The notes beneath the pieces were generated by a model. That model was not told where the DNA came from. It saw only the letters and a list, made by a program, of their open reading frames with translations, and did not search any database. A DNA stretch of 64,000 nucleotides from Streptomyces sp. JHA26. GTDB taxonomy: Bacteria; Actinomycetota; Actinomycetes; Streptomycetales; Streptomycetaceae. Position numbers and translations under genes: made by a program. Of the stretch, positions 37,298 through 45,921 are shown in pieces (the stretch's first letter is position 1; each line of letters starts with the position of its first letter). Where the stretch lies: contig NZ_BDJC01000012.1 in the NCBI RefSeq assembly GCF_002005565.1, positions 85,722 to 149,721 of the forward strand, in the 5' to 3' direction.

Positions 37298-38668
37298 ATG
37301 AGCAGAGCCGAACAGCCGTCCCGCAGAACGGTCCTGGCCGCCGCCGTCGCCGCCGCGGTGACCGGCGGCGCGGTCCCGGCCACCGCCGCGGCCGCGCCGT
37401 CCACCGGCCCCACGACCGCGGACCCCGACCGCGCCTCCCGTCCGGTCGACTACCGGGCCTGGACCACGTTCCACGACTGGCGGAGCGGAACCGCCGAGGG
37501 CGTCCGGCCCGTCGCGGGCGTCCGGCCCGGCGTCGTCATCGGCACCCCGGCCGGCACCGCCGACTACACCGACCCGCACACCGGCAGGACCGCCACCTGG
37601 GAGTACGCGACCTGGACGTCGCCCGTCCACCGGCTCGCCGTGCCCTCGACGGAGGTCATCGCCTCCTGGAACGCCCGCACCCCGGAAGGCACCTGGCTCC
37701 AGACCGAGCTCAGGGGCACCTACACGGACGGAACGGACACGCCCTGGTACGTGATGGGCCGCTGGGCCGCCGGTGACCAGGACATCCGGCGGACCTCGGT
37801 CGACGACCAGAGCGACGGCAGGAGCAGCGTCTGGACGGACACCTTCTCGATCGACGACGCCTCCACCGGCCTGCGCCTGGTCTCCTACCGGCTCCGGCTC
37901 ACCCTCTACCGCCGCCCCGGCACGCAGGCCACCCCCACCGTCTGGCGGCTCGGCGCCATGGGCTCCGACGTCCCCGACCGCTTCACCGTTCCGGCGTCCA
38001 CACCCGGCTTCGCCGGTGAACTGCGCGTCCCGCGCTACTCCCAGGAGATCCACAAGGGTCAGTACCCGGAGTACGACAACGGCGGCGAGGCCTGGTGCAG
38101 CCCCACCTCCTCGCAGATGATCATCGAGTACTGGGGCGGCCGGCTCACGCGGGAACAACTCGCCTGGGTCGACCCCTCCTACGCCGACCCGCAGATCTGC
38201 CACGCGGCCCGGTACACCTACGACTTCCAGTACGCCGGCTGCGGCAACTGGCCCTTCAACGCCGCCTACGCGGCCACCTTCGAGGACCTCCAGGGCGTGG
38301 TCACCCGCCTCGGCTCCCTCACCGACCTGGAGACGCTGATCGCGGCAGGCATCCCGGCGATCACGTCCCAGTCCTTCCTGGAGAAGGAACTGACGGGGGC
38401 CGGCTACGGCACCTCGGGCCACCTGATGACCGTGATCGGCTTCACCGCCGACGGCGACGTGATCGCCAACGACCCCGCCTCGGACGACAACGAGGCCGTG
38501 CGCCGCGTCTACAAGCGGCGCGAGTGGGAGAACGTCTGGCTCAGGACCAAGCGGTACAACGCCAGTGGCAAGGTCGTCTCCGGTACCGGCGGCGTCTGCT
38601 ACCTGTACTTCCCGGCCCATCCGAGCCCTCGTCAGCGCAAGGCGCTCGAGGCGGTGGGCGTGCGCTGA
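37298..38668 (+). CDS. Tat-exported C39-like cysteine peptidase
   Basis: A 456-residue secreted protein. The N-terminus has a twin-arginine signal (SRRTVLAAAVAAAVTGG, residues about 8-24) ending near ATAAAA. A beta-rich region of unknown type spans about 40-235. The peptidase domain of the C39-like papain fold follows: Cys267 in GEAWCSPTSSQM, His375 in TSGHLMTVIGF and Asn391-Asp392 in VIANDPASDDN. Whether it cleaves peptides or cell-wall material cannot be told. The ATG at 37298 gives a proper signal. It is divergent from the kinase gene and ends at a perfect hairpin. Confidence 0.88.
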   Translation: MSRAEQPSRRTVLAAAVAAAVTGGAVPATAAAAPSTGPTTADPDRASRPVDYRAWTTFHDWRSGTAEGVRPVAGVRPGVVIGTPAGTADYTDPHTGRTATWEYATWTSPVHRLAVPSTEVIASWNARTPEGTWLQTELRGTYTDGTDTPWYVMGRWAAGDQDIRRTSVDDQSDGRSSVWTDTFSIDDASTGLRLVSYRLRLTLYRRPGTQATPTVWRLGAMGSDVPDRFTVPASTPGFAGELRVPRYSQEIHKGQYPEYDNGGEAWCSPTSSQMIIEYWGGRLTREQLAWVDPSYADPQICHAARYTYDFQYAGCGNWPFNAAYAATFEDLQGVVTRLGSLTDLETLIAAGIPAITSQSFLEKELTGAGYGTSGHLMTVIGFTADGDVIANDPASDDNEAVRRVYKRREWENVWLRTKRYNASGKVVSGTGGVCYLYFPAHPSPRQRKALEAVGVR

Positions 38669-38683
38669 CACCCGCACCGCGAC

Positions 38684-38719
38684 GACGGCCCCCGGCGCGC
38701 GCCGCCGCCGGGGGCCGTC
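38684..38719 (+). terminator. Hairpin after the C39-like peptidase
   Basis: GACGGCCCCCGGCG (38684-38697) pairs perfectly with CGCCGGGGGCCGTC (38706-38719), a 14-bp stem with an 8-nt loop, 15 nt after the stop. Confidence 0.85.
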
Positions 38720-38817
38720 CGCTGTGACCAAGGTCTCCGCCGCACGGGGTGTCGGTGGTGGCAAGGTGGAGAGGGCAAGCGGGGGATCCAGCAACCGTTC
38801 GAGAGCAGCGAGAAGCC

Positions 38818-38958
38818 ATGACCGCACACATCGCCACCGCCGCCCGTGTCCGAACCGGCGGCCCCAAGGACGACGGCCCGAAGGTCCTCGAGCACGTCAT
38901 GGGCTGGACCCTCGTCGTGGTGCTCGCGATGTTCGTGGTCCAGCTGGGCCTGCTGTGA
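38818..38958 (+). CDS. Small single-span membrane protein
   Basis: A 46-residue protein: a soluble N-terminus (TAHIATAARVRTGGPKDDGP) and one C-terminal transmembrane helix (VMGWTLVVVLAMFVVQLGLL). GAGAAG precedes the ATG at 38818 with short spacing. A GTG at 38749 could extend it to 69 residues, but the extension looks non-coding. It stands alone between a terminator and a TetR gene. Function is unknown. Confidence 0.65.
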   Translation: MTAHIATAARVRTGGPKDDGPKVLEHVMGWTLVVVLAMFVVQLGLL

Positions 38959-39040
38959 CATGACCCGCGTGTGACCTGCCCCACGACCCGGCCTGCCATA
39001 CTGCGGAAGTCCCGCCGCCCGCAGGAGACCAGGGTCGAAA

Positions 39041-39700
39041 GTGAATATCAGTCACCAACGTGCCGAAGCCCGTCCACGGGCGCGCGGCACGGAGCGCTCA
39101 CTGGCCCGCCGTGCCGAACTCATCGCCGTCGGGCGCAGGTTGTTCGCCGACACGTCGTACGACGCGCTCTCGATGGACGACATCGCCCGCCAGGCGAACG
39201 TCGCCAAGGGGCTGATCTACTACTACTTCCGGTCCAAGCGGGGCTACTACCTGGCGATCATCCAGGACTCCGTCGCCGGCCTGGTCACCACCGCGGCCGG
39301 AGGCACCGAACTGCCGCAGGCGGACCGCGTCCACCGCACCATCGACGGCTACCTGCGCTACGCCGAGCACAACCAGGCCGCCTACCGGGCGATCGTCAGC
39401 GGAGGCGTCGGCTTCGACGCCGAGGTGCACGCCATCCGCGACGGGGTGCGCGAGGCGATCGTCGCGACCATCGCCGAGGGCGCGTACGGCTGTTCCCACG
39501 TCGGTCCACTGGCCCGCATGGGCCTGCTCTCCTGGGTGTGCGGCGTCGAGGGCGCCACCCTCGACTGGATCGACCGTCCCGAACTGCCCCGCGAGACCAT
39601 GTGCGACCTCCTGGTGAAGACGCTCGGGGGCGCCCTGCGCGCCGTCGAGGAACTGGACCCGGCCTACCCCGCTCCGGCGCCCGCCCGCCGGGACGCCTGA
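39041..39700 (+). CDS. TetR-family regulator
   Basis: A 219-residue TetR protein with the N-terminal helix-turn-helix domain (about residues 22-70, SMDDIARQANVAKGLIYYYF) and a helical ligand-binding domain. The GTG at 39041 yields a basic leader before the domain. It lies 308 bp upstream of an acyl-CoA dehydrogenase on the same strand, with an imperfect inverted repeat in the gap, so an acyl-CoA effector and control of the dehydrogenase are plausible but inferred. Confidence 0.92.
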   Translation: MNISHQRAEARPRARGTERSLARRAELIAVGRRLFADTSYDALSMDDIARQANVAKGLIYYYFRSKRGYYLAIIQDSVAGLVTTAAGGTELPQADRVHRTIDGYLRYAEHNQAAYRAIVSGGVGFDAEVHAIRDGVREAIVATIAEGAYGCSHVGPLARMGLLSWVCGVEGATLDWIDRPELPRETMCDLLVKTLGGALRAVEELDPAYPAPAPARRDA

Positions 39701-39825
39701 CGCGGGGGGCGGAGGGCCGGATCGCCGTCGCAGGAGGACCGGTCCGGCGTGGCCGACGGCGCGGGCCGGGGGCCGGAGAGCCGCCGGGTCCGGGGCCCCG
39801 CGGGCGGGCCGGAGATTTCTCGAAG

Positions 39826-39839
39826 TAAGCGGTCGTTAA
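39826..39839. promoter_or_regulatory. Imperfect inverted repeat, possible TetR operator
   Basis: TAAGCGGTCGTTAA is an imperfect palindrome (8 of 14 positions symmetric) in the 308-bp gap (39701-40008) before the acyl-CoA dehydrogenase. It is the only local AT-containing island there and resembles AAGCG/CGTT-type sites of TetR regulators of acyl-CoA genes. The rest of the gap shows only the GGGAGGAG ribosome binding site at 39992. Confidence 0.35.
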
Positions 39840-40008
39840 CTGGTGACTCCATGCGTCCGATCGGGCATACTCACAGCGCACAGCCGCTGGTCAGCCGCTT
39901 CCGCGACCCGGGAGTGCGAGCATCGGCCAGGCCCGAACGACCAGGCGGAGCCGCCTCCACCCAAGGCGCACGTCCGCCGATGTGCCCGACAGGGAGGAGA
40001 GCGTCGCC

Positions 40009-41181
40009 ATGCCCGACCGCGCCCCGCAGCCGGTGGACCGGCAACTGCCCACGGACGAGGCACGGGATCTGATCTCGCTCGTCCGCGACATCGCGCAGCG
40101 TGAGATCGCCCCGAACGCGGCCGAGGAGGAGGACGCCGGACGCTTCCCGCGCGAGGTCTTCACCCTGCTCTCCGACTCCGGCCTGCTCGGCCTGCCCTAC
40201 GACGCCGAGTACGGCGGCGGCGAGCAGCCCTACGAGGTCTACCTCCAGGTCCTGGAGGAACTCGCCGCGGCCCGGCTCACCGTCGGTCTGGGCGTCAGCG
40301 TGCACACCCTCGCCTCCTACGCGCTCGCCGCCTACGGCACCAAGGAGCAGCAGGTCGAGCACCTGCCCGCGATGCTCGGCGGCGGCCTGCTCGGCGCCTA
40401 CTGCCTCTCCGAACCGGCCTCCGGCTCGGACGCCGCGTCCCTGCGCACCAAGGCCGTGCGGGACGGCGACGACTGGGTGATCACCGGGACCAAGGCGTGG
40501 ATCACGCACGGCGGGATCGCCGACTTCTACACCGTCATGGCACGAACGGGCGTCGAGGGTCCGCGCGGCATCACCGCCTTCCTGGTCCCCGGCGACGCCG
40601 AGGGGCTGAGCGCCGCGGCGCCGGAGAAGAAGATGGGCCTCAAGGGCTCGCCCACCGCGCAGATCCACCTCGACGGCGTGCGCGTCCCCGACGCCCGGCG
40701 TCTCGGCGAGGAGGGGCAGGGCTTCGCGATCGCCCTCTCCGCACTCGACTCCGGGCGGCTCGGCATCGCCGCCTGCGCGATCGGCGTGGCCCAGGCGGCA
40801 CTGGACGAGGCGGTGTCCTACGCGGGCGAACGACGGCAGTTCGGCAAGCCGATCTCCGACTTCCAGGGACTGCGCTTCCTGCTCGCCGACATGGCCACCC
40901 GGATCGAGGCGGGCCGCGCGCTGTACCTCACGGCGGCGCGGCTGCGCGACGCGGGACGGCCGTTCGCCAAGCAGGCCGCCATGGCCAAGCTGTACTGCAC
41001 CGACGCGGCGATGCGGGTCACCACCGACGCCGTGCAGGTCCTCGGCGGCTACGGCTACACCGCGGACTTCCCGGCCGAGCGCTACATGCGCGAGGCCAAG
41101 GTCCTGCAGATCGTCGAGGGCACCAACCAGATCCAGCGGATGGTCATCGCTCGTCACCTCGCGGGGCCCGAGGGACGGTGA
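40009..41181 (+). CDS. Acyl-CoA dehydrogenase
   Basis: A 390-residue FAD enzyme that introduces an alpha-beta double bond in an acyl-CoA. Domain order is normal: the N-terminal helical domain, the beta domain with AYCLSEPASGSDAASLRT and WVITGTKAWITHGG, and the C-terminal domain with RRQFGKPISDFQGLRF and the catalytic base Glu370 in IVEGTNQIQRMV. A catalytic Glu at this site is typical of short/medium-chain and butyryl-type members. GGGAGGAG lies about 9 nt before the ATG at 40009. It may be regulated by the upstream TetR. Confidence 0.95.
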   Translation: MPDRAPQPVDRQLPTDEARDLISLVRDIAQREIAPNAAEEEDAGRFPREVFTLLSDSGLLGLPYDAEYGGGEQPYEVYLQVLEELAAARLTVGLGVSVHTLASYALAAYGTKEQQVEHLPAMLGGGLLGAYCLSEPASGSDAASLRTKAVRDGDDWVITGTKAWITHGGIADFYTVMARTGVEGPRGITAFLVPGDAEGLSAAAPEKKMGLKGSPTAQIHLDGVRVPDARRLGEEGQGFAIALSALDSGRLGIAACAIGVAQAALDEAVSYAGERRQFGKPISDFQGLRFLLADMATRIEAGRALYLTAARLRDAGRPFAKQAAMAKLYCTDAAMRVTTDAVQVLGGYGYTADFPAERYMREAKVLQIVEGTNQIQRMVIARHLAGPEGR

Positions 41182-41428
41182 AGGTGCCGGTGACGCCGAC
41201 GTCGTCACCGGTGGCGACGGCATCGCCGAGCCCGCGCGGGGGCTCGGCGAGCCTGGCCCACTCCGGGTCGTGGCGTCCCGGCAGGGTACGGCCGCGGTCG
41301 GCCCAGGTCCGCATCAACTCGCGGTAGATCGGCGGGTCCGGGGGCTGCGGAGCCGGCGGAACCGGTCCCGTCGGCACCGGCACGAACACGCGGCGCCGGC
41401 TCCCGGTGGCCGAGTACGTGGGAGTCAT
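41144..41428 (-). CDS. Small proline-rich hypothetical protein
   Basis: A 94-residue protein with a Pro-rich centre (VPTGPVPPAPQPPDPPIYRE) followed by LMRTWADRGRTLPGRHDPEW, which I associate with short conserved Streptomyces proteins of unknown function. The ATG at 41428 has no good ribosome binding site. The 3' end overlaps the acyl-CoA dehydrogenase by 38 nt on the other strand, which lowers confidence. Confidence 0.5.
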   Translation of the reverse strand: MTPTYSATGSRRRVFVPVPTGPVPPAPQPPDPPIYRELMRTWADRGRTLPGRHDPEWARLAEPPRGLGDAVATGDDVGVTGTFTVPRAPRGDER

Positions 41429-41565
41429 ACCAGGGGCAACGCGGCGCGGCGCGGACAGGTCACCGGCCGACGGAATCGGGCGTGCGTTCACGGGGTCCGC
41501 CGCGCCTGTCCGCACGGGCCGGTACGGCGCCCCTCGCGCGAGGCCGTGGCCGCGGCACACCCGGC

Positions 41566-41596
41566 CGCGCCACGGCGGTCTGCGAGCCGTGGCGCG
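41566..41596. terminator. Hairpin downstream of the cysteine-motif protein gene
   Basis: CGCGCCACGGC (41566-41576) and GCCGTGGCGCG (41586-41596) form a perfect 11-bp stem with a 9-nt loop, 54 nt beyond the end of the leftward gene at 41650. Confidence 0.7.
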
Positions 41597-41649
41597 CGAG
41601 GACCCGCGCAGGGGAACGGCGCCCCGGGCACGCCCGGGAACGCGGCCGC

Positions 41650-42087
41650 TCAGGCGGCCGCGCGCCGCATCGCCGGCACGCGCATCGGGCGCGAGCCCGG
41701 GCCGCCGACGTGGGAGAAGGGCTGGGTCCGCCAGTCGAGGCTCCGCGGCAGCGTCAGCAGCAGGGCGGTGTCCTGCTCGTGGGGCTGGAACGACTCGTCC
41801 GCGGGACGGGCGTCGGCGGCCCTGCGGCCGGTGCCCGCGCAGACGGTCAGACCGAACGGGTTCCACGGCGAGGCGCACAGCGCGTGCTCCGGCAGCACCT
41901 CCTCGTCCGCCAGCAGGGCGATGGGCTGCGCGCAGTCCGGGCAGATCACCCGGTACATCTCGAAGGTGTCGTAGGCGTCGAGCTCCTCGTCGTCGAAGGC
42001 GTCGGGATCGACGCCCTCCGGCACGGGATCGACGACGGGCCGCTGCCGCTTGGACACGGTACGACCAGGGCGCTTAAGACTCTGCAT
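41650..42087 (-). CDS. Conserved hypothetical protein with CPDC motif
   Basis: A 145-residue protein. An acidic stretch (DPDAFDDEELDAYDTFEMYR) leads to a possible zinc site, CPDCAQPIALL with further Cys in HALCASPWN and TVCAGTG. The C-terminal part is rich in Arg and Pro. The ATG at 42087 has GGAG about 8 nt upstream, so it is probably expressed. It may bind zinc, but I do not recognise a family. It is divergent from the Lrp gene. Confidence 0.75.
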   Translation of the reverse strand: MQSLKRPGRTVSKRQRPVVDPVPEGVDPDAFDDEELDAYDTFEMYRVICPDCAQPIALLADEEVLPEHALCASPWNPFGLTVCAGTGRRAADARPADESFQPHEQDTALLLTLPRSLDWRTQPFSHVGGPGSRPMRVPAMRRAAA

Positions 42088-42354
42088 GGGATTCTCCCCC
42101 TCGGGCTGGGCCGTGAAGGCACTGCGGCCTCGACCACAGCAAGCACTTCCCGTCCCCCCTCCCGGGTAATCACGAGAACATCACGGGGACGGGCCGGAGG
42201 GTGTGGTGTTGGTCACACACTGCGCGCGGGTGTCCGGTGCGGTGGTTTTGTCCCCGCCGCGCCGCCCGCGGGCCCCCGCCCGCACTGCGAACCGGGCGTG
42301 GCGCGGGCTGCTCGGGTATCCGAGGAGATCAAGCGCACTGTAGGTTCTTGCGCC

Positions 42355-42795
42355 ATGGAGGAGCTGGACCGACAGATCGTGCAGCTGCTCGTCAAGGACG
42401 GGCGGATGAGCTACACAGACCTGGGCAAGGCCACGGGCCTGTCCACGTCGGCCGTGCACCAGCGGGTGCGGCGGCTGGAACAGCGTGGCGTCATCCGCGG
42501 ATACGCCGCGGTCGTCGACCCGGAGGCCGTGGGGCTGCCGATGACCGCCTTCATCTCCGTGAAACCGTTCGACCCCAGTGCACCCGACGACATCGCCGAC
42601 CGGCTGGCCGGGGTTCCCGAGATCGAGGCCTGCCACAGCGTGGCGGGCGACGAGAACTACATCCTCAAGGTGCGCGTGGCCACCCCGCACGAGCTGGAGG
42701 AACTCCTCGCCCGGCTGCGTTCCCTGGCCGGGGTGTCGACCCGGACCACCGTGGTCCTCTCGACGCCCTACGAGGCGCGCCCGCCGCGCATCTGA
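42355..42795 (+). CDS. Lrp/AsnC-family regulator
   Basis: A 146-residue feast/famine regulator with helix-turn-helix SYTDLGKATGLSTSAVHQRV (residues about 18-37) and the Lrp ligand domain (about 65-140), including CHSVAGDENYILKVRV, the usual RAM-domain string. The ATG at 42355 has only a weak AGG upstream; TAGGTT at 42341-42346 could be a -10, which would make the message nearly leaderless. An imperfect repeat GTGTG-N8-CACAC at about 42201-42218 lies upstream. It is not adjacent to an amino acid pathway, so its targets are unknown. Confidence 0.92.
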   Translation: MEELDRQIVQLLVKDGRMSYTDLGKATGLSTSAVHQRVRRLEQRGVIRGYAAVVDPEAVGLPMTAFISVKPFDPSAPDDIADRLAGVPEIEACHSVAGDENYILKVRVATPHELEELLARLRSLAGVSTRTTVVLSTPYEARPPRI

Positions 42796-42867
42796 CCCCG
42801 TTGGGACGCCCTGTCCCCGCGCGGCGCCGACCTGCGTGCGGACCGCCCGGCGCGAGGGGCGAGACTG

Positions 42868-44478
42868 GTGTCCATGAGTGAGTCCACCACCCCGCCCGCC
42901 ACCGTCCTGCTGCGCCGCGGCGAGGTCCACAGTCCCGCCGACCCCTTCGCGACGGCCATGGTCGTCGAACGCGGACAGGTCGCCTGGGTCGGCTCCGAGG
43001 GCGCCGCGGACGCCTTCGCGGACGGCGTGGACGAGGTGATCGACCTGGACGGCGCGCTGGTCACCCCGGCGTTCACCGACGCACACGTGCACACCACGTC
43101 CACCGGCCTCGCCCTCACCGGCCTCGACCTGTCCGGCGCCCCCACCCGCGAGGCGGCGCTCGCCCTCGTCCGGGACTTCGCCGCGGCCCGCCCCGGCGAC
43201 CGCGTCCTCCTCGGCCACGGCTGGGACGCCTCCCGCTGGCCCGACGGCCGGCCCCCGACCCGCGCGGAGCTGGACGAGGCCACCGGCGGCCGGCCCCTCT
43301 ACCTCAGCCGGATCGACGTCCACTCCGCGGTCGTCACCACCGCCCTGCTCGACCTGGTCCCGGGCGACGTCGGCCGGCCGGACGGCCCGCTCACCGCCGA
43401 CGACCATCACACCGTGCGCGCCGCCGCGCTGGGCGCCGTCACCCCCGCCCAGCGCGCCGAGGCCCAGCGCGCCGCCCTCGCCCACGCCGCCTCACTGGGC
43501 ATCGGAACCCTTCACGAGTGCGCAGGCCCGGAGATCTCCTCCGAGGACGACCTCACCGGACTGCTGCGCCTCGCGGCCGAGGGCGACGGACCCCGCGTGG
43601 TCGGCTACTGGGCCGAACAGGACGTCGACAAGGCGAGGGAACTGGGCGCGGTCGGCGCCGCGGGCGACCTCTTCGCCGACGGAGCCCTCGGCTCGCACAC
43701 CGCCTGTCTGCACGAGCCGTACGCCGACGCCGGCCACACCGGTACCGCCTACCTGGACGCCGCAGACGTCGCCGCCCACGTCGTCGCCTGCACCGAGGCG
43801 GGCCTCCAAGCGGGCTTCCACGCCATCGGCGACGCCGCCGTGACCGCCGTCGTGGAGGGCGTGCGCGCCGCCGCCGAGAAGGTCGGCCTCGCCCGCGTCC
43901 GCGCCGCCCGCCACCGCGTCGAGCACGCCGAGATGATGACCCCCGAGACCGTCGCGGCCTTCGCCGAACTCGGCCTGACCGCCTCCGTCCAGCCCGCCTT
44001 CGACGCGCTGTGGGGCGGCGCGGACGGCATGTACGCCCAGCGGCTGGGCGCCGAGCGGGCCCGCACCCTCAACCCCTTCGCGGCCCTGCTGCGCGCCGGT
44101 GTCCCGCTCGCCTTCGGGTCCGACAGCCCGGTCACGCCCCTCGACCCCTGGGGCACCGTCCGGGCCGCCGCCTTCCACCGCACCCCGGAGCACCGCGTCT
44201 CCGTGCGCGCGGCGTTCACGGCGCACACGCGCGGTGGCTGGCGGGCGATCGGCCGGGACGACGCGGGCGTCCTGGTACCGGGCGCGCCCGCGGACTACGC
44301 CGTCTGGCGCACGGGCGAGCTGGTGGTCCAGGCCCCCGACGACAGGGTCGCGCGCTGGTCGACGGACCCGCGTTCCGGCACCCCCGGGCTGCCCGACCTG
44401 ACCCCGGGCCGGGACCTGCCCGTCTGCCTGCGCACCGTGGTGGGCGGCCGGACGGTCTTCGTACGGCCGGGCGAGTGA
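42868..44478 (+). CDS. YtcJ-like metal-dependent amidohydrolase
   Basis: A 536-residue amidohydrolase-superfamily enzyme of the YtcJ type. The first metal motif, DAHVHTTSTG, follows the DLDGALVTPAF strand. Later ligands are in GFHAIGDAAV, RHRVEHAEMM and the GSDSPVTPLDPW aspartate motif near residue 415. The C-terminal composite sandwich strand ends PADYAVWRTGELV. Substrate could be an exocyclic amide or cyclic imide. The GTG at 42868 has GAGGGG 8 nt upstream; the ATG two codons later is an alternative. Confidence 0.9.
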   Translation: MSMSESTTPPATVLLRRGEVHSPADPFATAMVVERGQVAWVGSEGAADAFADGVDEVIDLDGALVTPAFTDAHVHTTSTGLALTGLDLSGAPTREAALALVRDFAAARPGDRVLLGHGWDASRWPDGRPPTRAELDEATGGRPLYLSRIDVHSAVVTTALLDLVPGDVGRPDGPLTADDHHTVRAAALGAVTPAQRAEAQRAALAHAASLGIGTLHECAGPEISSEDDLTGLLRLAAEGDGPRVVGYWAEQDVDKARELGAVGAAGDLFADGALGSHTACLHEPYADAGHTGTAYLDAADVAAHVVACTEAGLQAGFHAIGDAAVTAVVEGVRAAAEKVGLARVRAARHRVEHAEMMTPETVAAFAELGLTASVQPAFDALWGGADGMYAQRLGAERARTLNPFAALLRAGVPLAFGSDSPVTPLDPWGTVRAAAFHRTPEHRVSVRAAFTAHTRGGWRAIGRDDAGVLVPGAPADYAVWRTGELVVQAPDDRVARWSTDPRSGTPGLPDLTPGRDLPVCLRTVVGGRTVFVRPGE

Positions 44479-45002
44479 TCTCCACGGCCGACGGGGCGGT
44501 GATCTTCCGACCCGCAGACACCGGACGCCCGTCGCGCTGACCTGGGCATTGGCGCGAAAGTCGCAGGTCGAACGACTGTTGACAGGTCACGGCGCAGGGC
44601 CGGTAGGTTCGGCGGAGTCCACCACCGGACGCCCGACCGGGAAACCTCCGCGCACCCGCCGCGGCGCCGCTGCGTCAGGGACGGTGTGCCGCACCGGCGC
44701 ACCGCCACTGGGAGCCAGGCTCAGCGCTCGCGTCACGGCGGGGAACGATACGGCCGGTCGGGAGGTGTGACCCGGGTGGGGCCCGGGCGCTCAGTAGACA
44801 ACGGCTTTCGGTCGATCCGCAGCCAGCGGGTCCCGGGCCGGCCCGAAGGGCGCCGGGCCCCCATCCGCAGAGGAAACGGTCCGAAACACGCATCCCTACC
44901 CGGATTTCGCCGCTGTGACACCGCCATTCGAACGTCCTGTCACGTCATCGCAGGCCGTGACCACTATGGTGGTCCTCTGCGTACGGACATGAAGGGGCAG
45001 CA
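44479..45002. other. 524-bp gene-free region with a consensus-like promoter
   Basis: A perfect -35 TTGACA (44579-44584) and TAGGTT (44604-44609) lie 19 nt apart, reading rightward, more than 390 bp before the next start. No convincing reading frame follows: candidate frames lack ribosome binding sites or have poor codon patterns. The region around 44815-44865 is rich in GGGCCC-type inverted repeats. A second weak promoter (CTGTCA 44937-44942, CACTAT 44962-44967) lies close to ppm1. The region could encode a small RNA or a long ppm1 leader. Confidence 0.5.
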
Positions 45003-45875
45003 GTGAACGACGGCGACGGGACGCTCGCGGCAGCGGACCAAGGGAGGCGGTTCGGCCCCCTGGGCACGGCCCTGGTGATCATCCCGACCTACAACGAGGC
45101 GGAGAACATCAAGGCGATCGTCGGGCGCGTGCGCGAGGCGGTCCCCGAGGCACACGTTCTCGTGGCCGACGACAACAGTCCCGACGGCACCGGCAAGCTC
45201 GCCGACGAACTGGCCGTCGGGGACGACCATGTCCAGGTCCTGCACCGCAAGGGCAAGGAAGGACTGGGCGCCGCCTACCTCGCGGGCTTCCGCTGGGGCC
45301 TGGAGCACGGGTACGGCGTGCTGGTCGAGATGGACGCCGACGGCTCTCACCAGCCCGAGGAACTCCCCCGTCTGCTGACCGCGCTCAAGGGGGCCGACCT
45401 GGTGCTCGGCTCCCGCTGGGTGCCCGGCGGCCGGGTGGTGAACTGGCCCAAGTCCCGCGAGTTCATCTCCCGCGGCGGCAGCATGTACTCCCGCCTGGCG
45501 CTCGACCTGCCGCTGCGCGACATCACGGGCGGCTACCGTGCCTTCCGCCGGGAGACCCTGGAGGGGCTCGGCCTCGACGAGGTCGCCTCCCAGGGCTACT
45601 GCTTCCAGGTCGACCTGGCCCGTCGGGCGATCAAGGCCGGCTACCACGTCGTCGAGGTGCCCATCACGTTCGTCGAGCGCGAACTCGGCGACTCGAAGAT
45701 GAGCCGCGACATCCTCGTGGAGGCCCTCTGGCGGGTCACCACGTGGGGCGTGGGGGAGCGGGTCGGCAAGGTGCTGGGCCGCGACAAGCCGACCGACAGG
45801 CCCACCGGCGGACCGGCGGGGAAGAGCGCTCCGGCAGGGCCGGACGAGCCGGACGTGCCGGACGAGAAGGCATGA
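45003..45875 (+). CDS. ppm1: Polyprenol-phosphate mannose synthase Ppm1
   Basis: A 290-residue GT2 glycosyltransferase that moves mannose from GDP-mannose to polyprenyl phosphate at the membrane, supplying the donor for protein O-mannosylation. It has VIIPTYNEAENIKAIV at the N-terminus, the nucleotide-site ADDNSPDGTG, the DXD-type EMDADGSHQPEE, and GSRWVPGGRVVNWPKSRE. It has no C-terminal membrane domain, as expected where the N-acyltransferase/membrane part is separate. S. coelicolor Ppm1 is needed for glycoprotein synthesis and phage phiC31 infection. AAGGGG precedes the GTG. Confidence 0.94.
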   Translation: MNDGDGTLAAADQGRRFGPLGTALVIIPTYNEAENIKAIVGRVREAVPEAHVLVADDNSPDGTGKLADELAVGDDHVQVLHRKGKEGLGAAYLAGFRWGLEHGYGVLVEMDADGSHQPEELPRLLTALKGADLVLGSRWVPGGRVVNWPKSREFISRGGSMYSRLALDLPLRDITGGYRAFRRETLEGLGLDEVASQGYCFQVDLARRAIKAGYHVVEVPITFVERELGDSKMSRDILVEALWRVTTWGVGERVGKVLGRDKPTDRPTGGPAGKSAPAGPDEPDVPDEKA

Positions 45876-45921
45876 TCACCCCCTTGTCCCACGCCGAGCC
45901 GGGGCCAGGCACACTGGAGGC

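Noticed and set aside
42201..42218. GTGTG-N8-CACAC as an operator for the second Lrp
   Set aside because: The arms are only five simple-sequence bases and occur about 140 bp upstream; too weak to call as a site.
44549..45006. Short frames in the ppm1 upstream gap
   Set aside because: They begin with TTG or GTG without ribosome binding sites and show no domain or coding-like composition.
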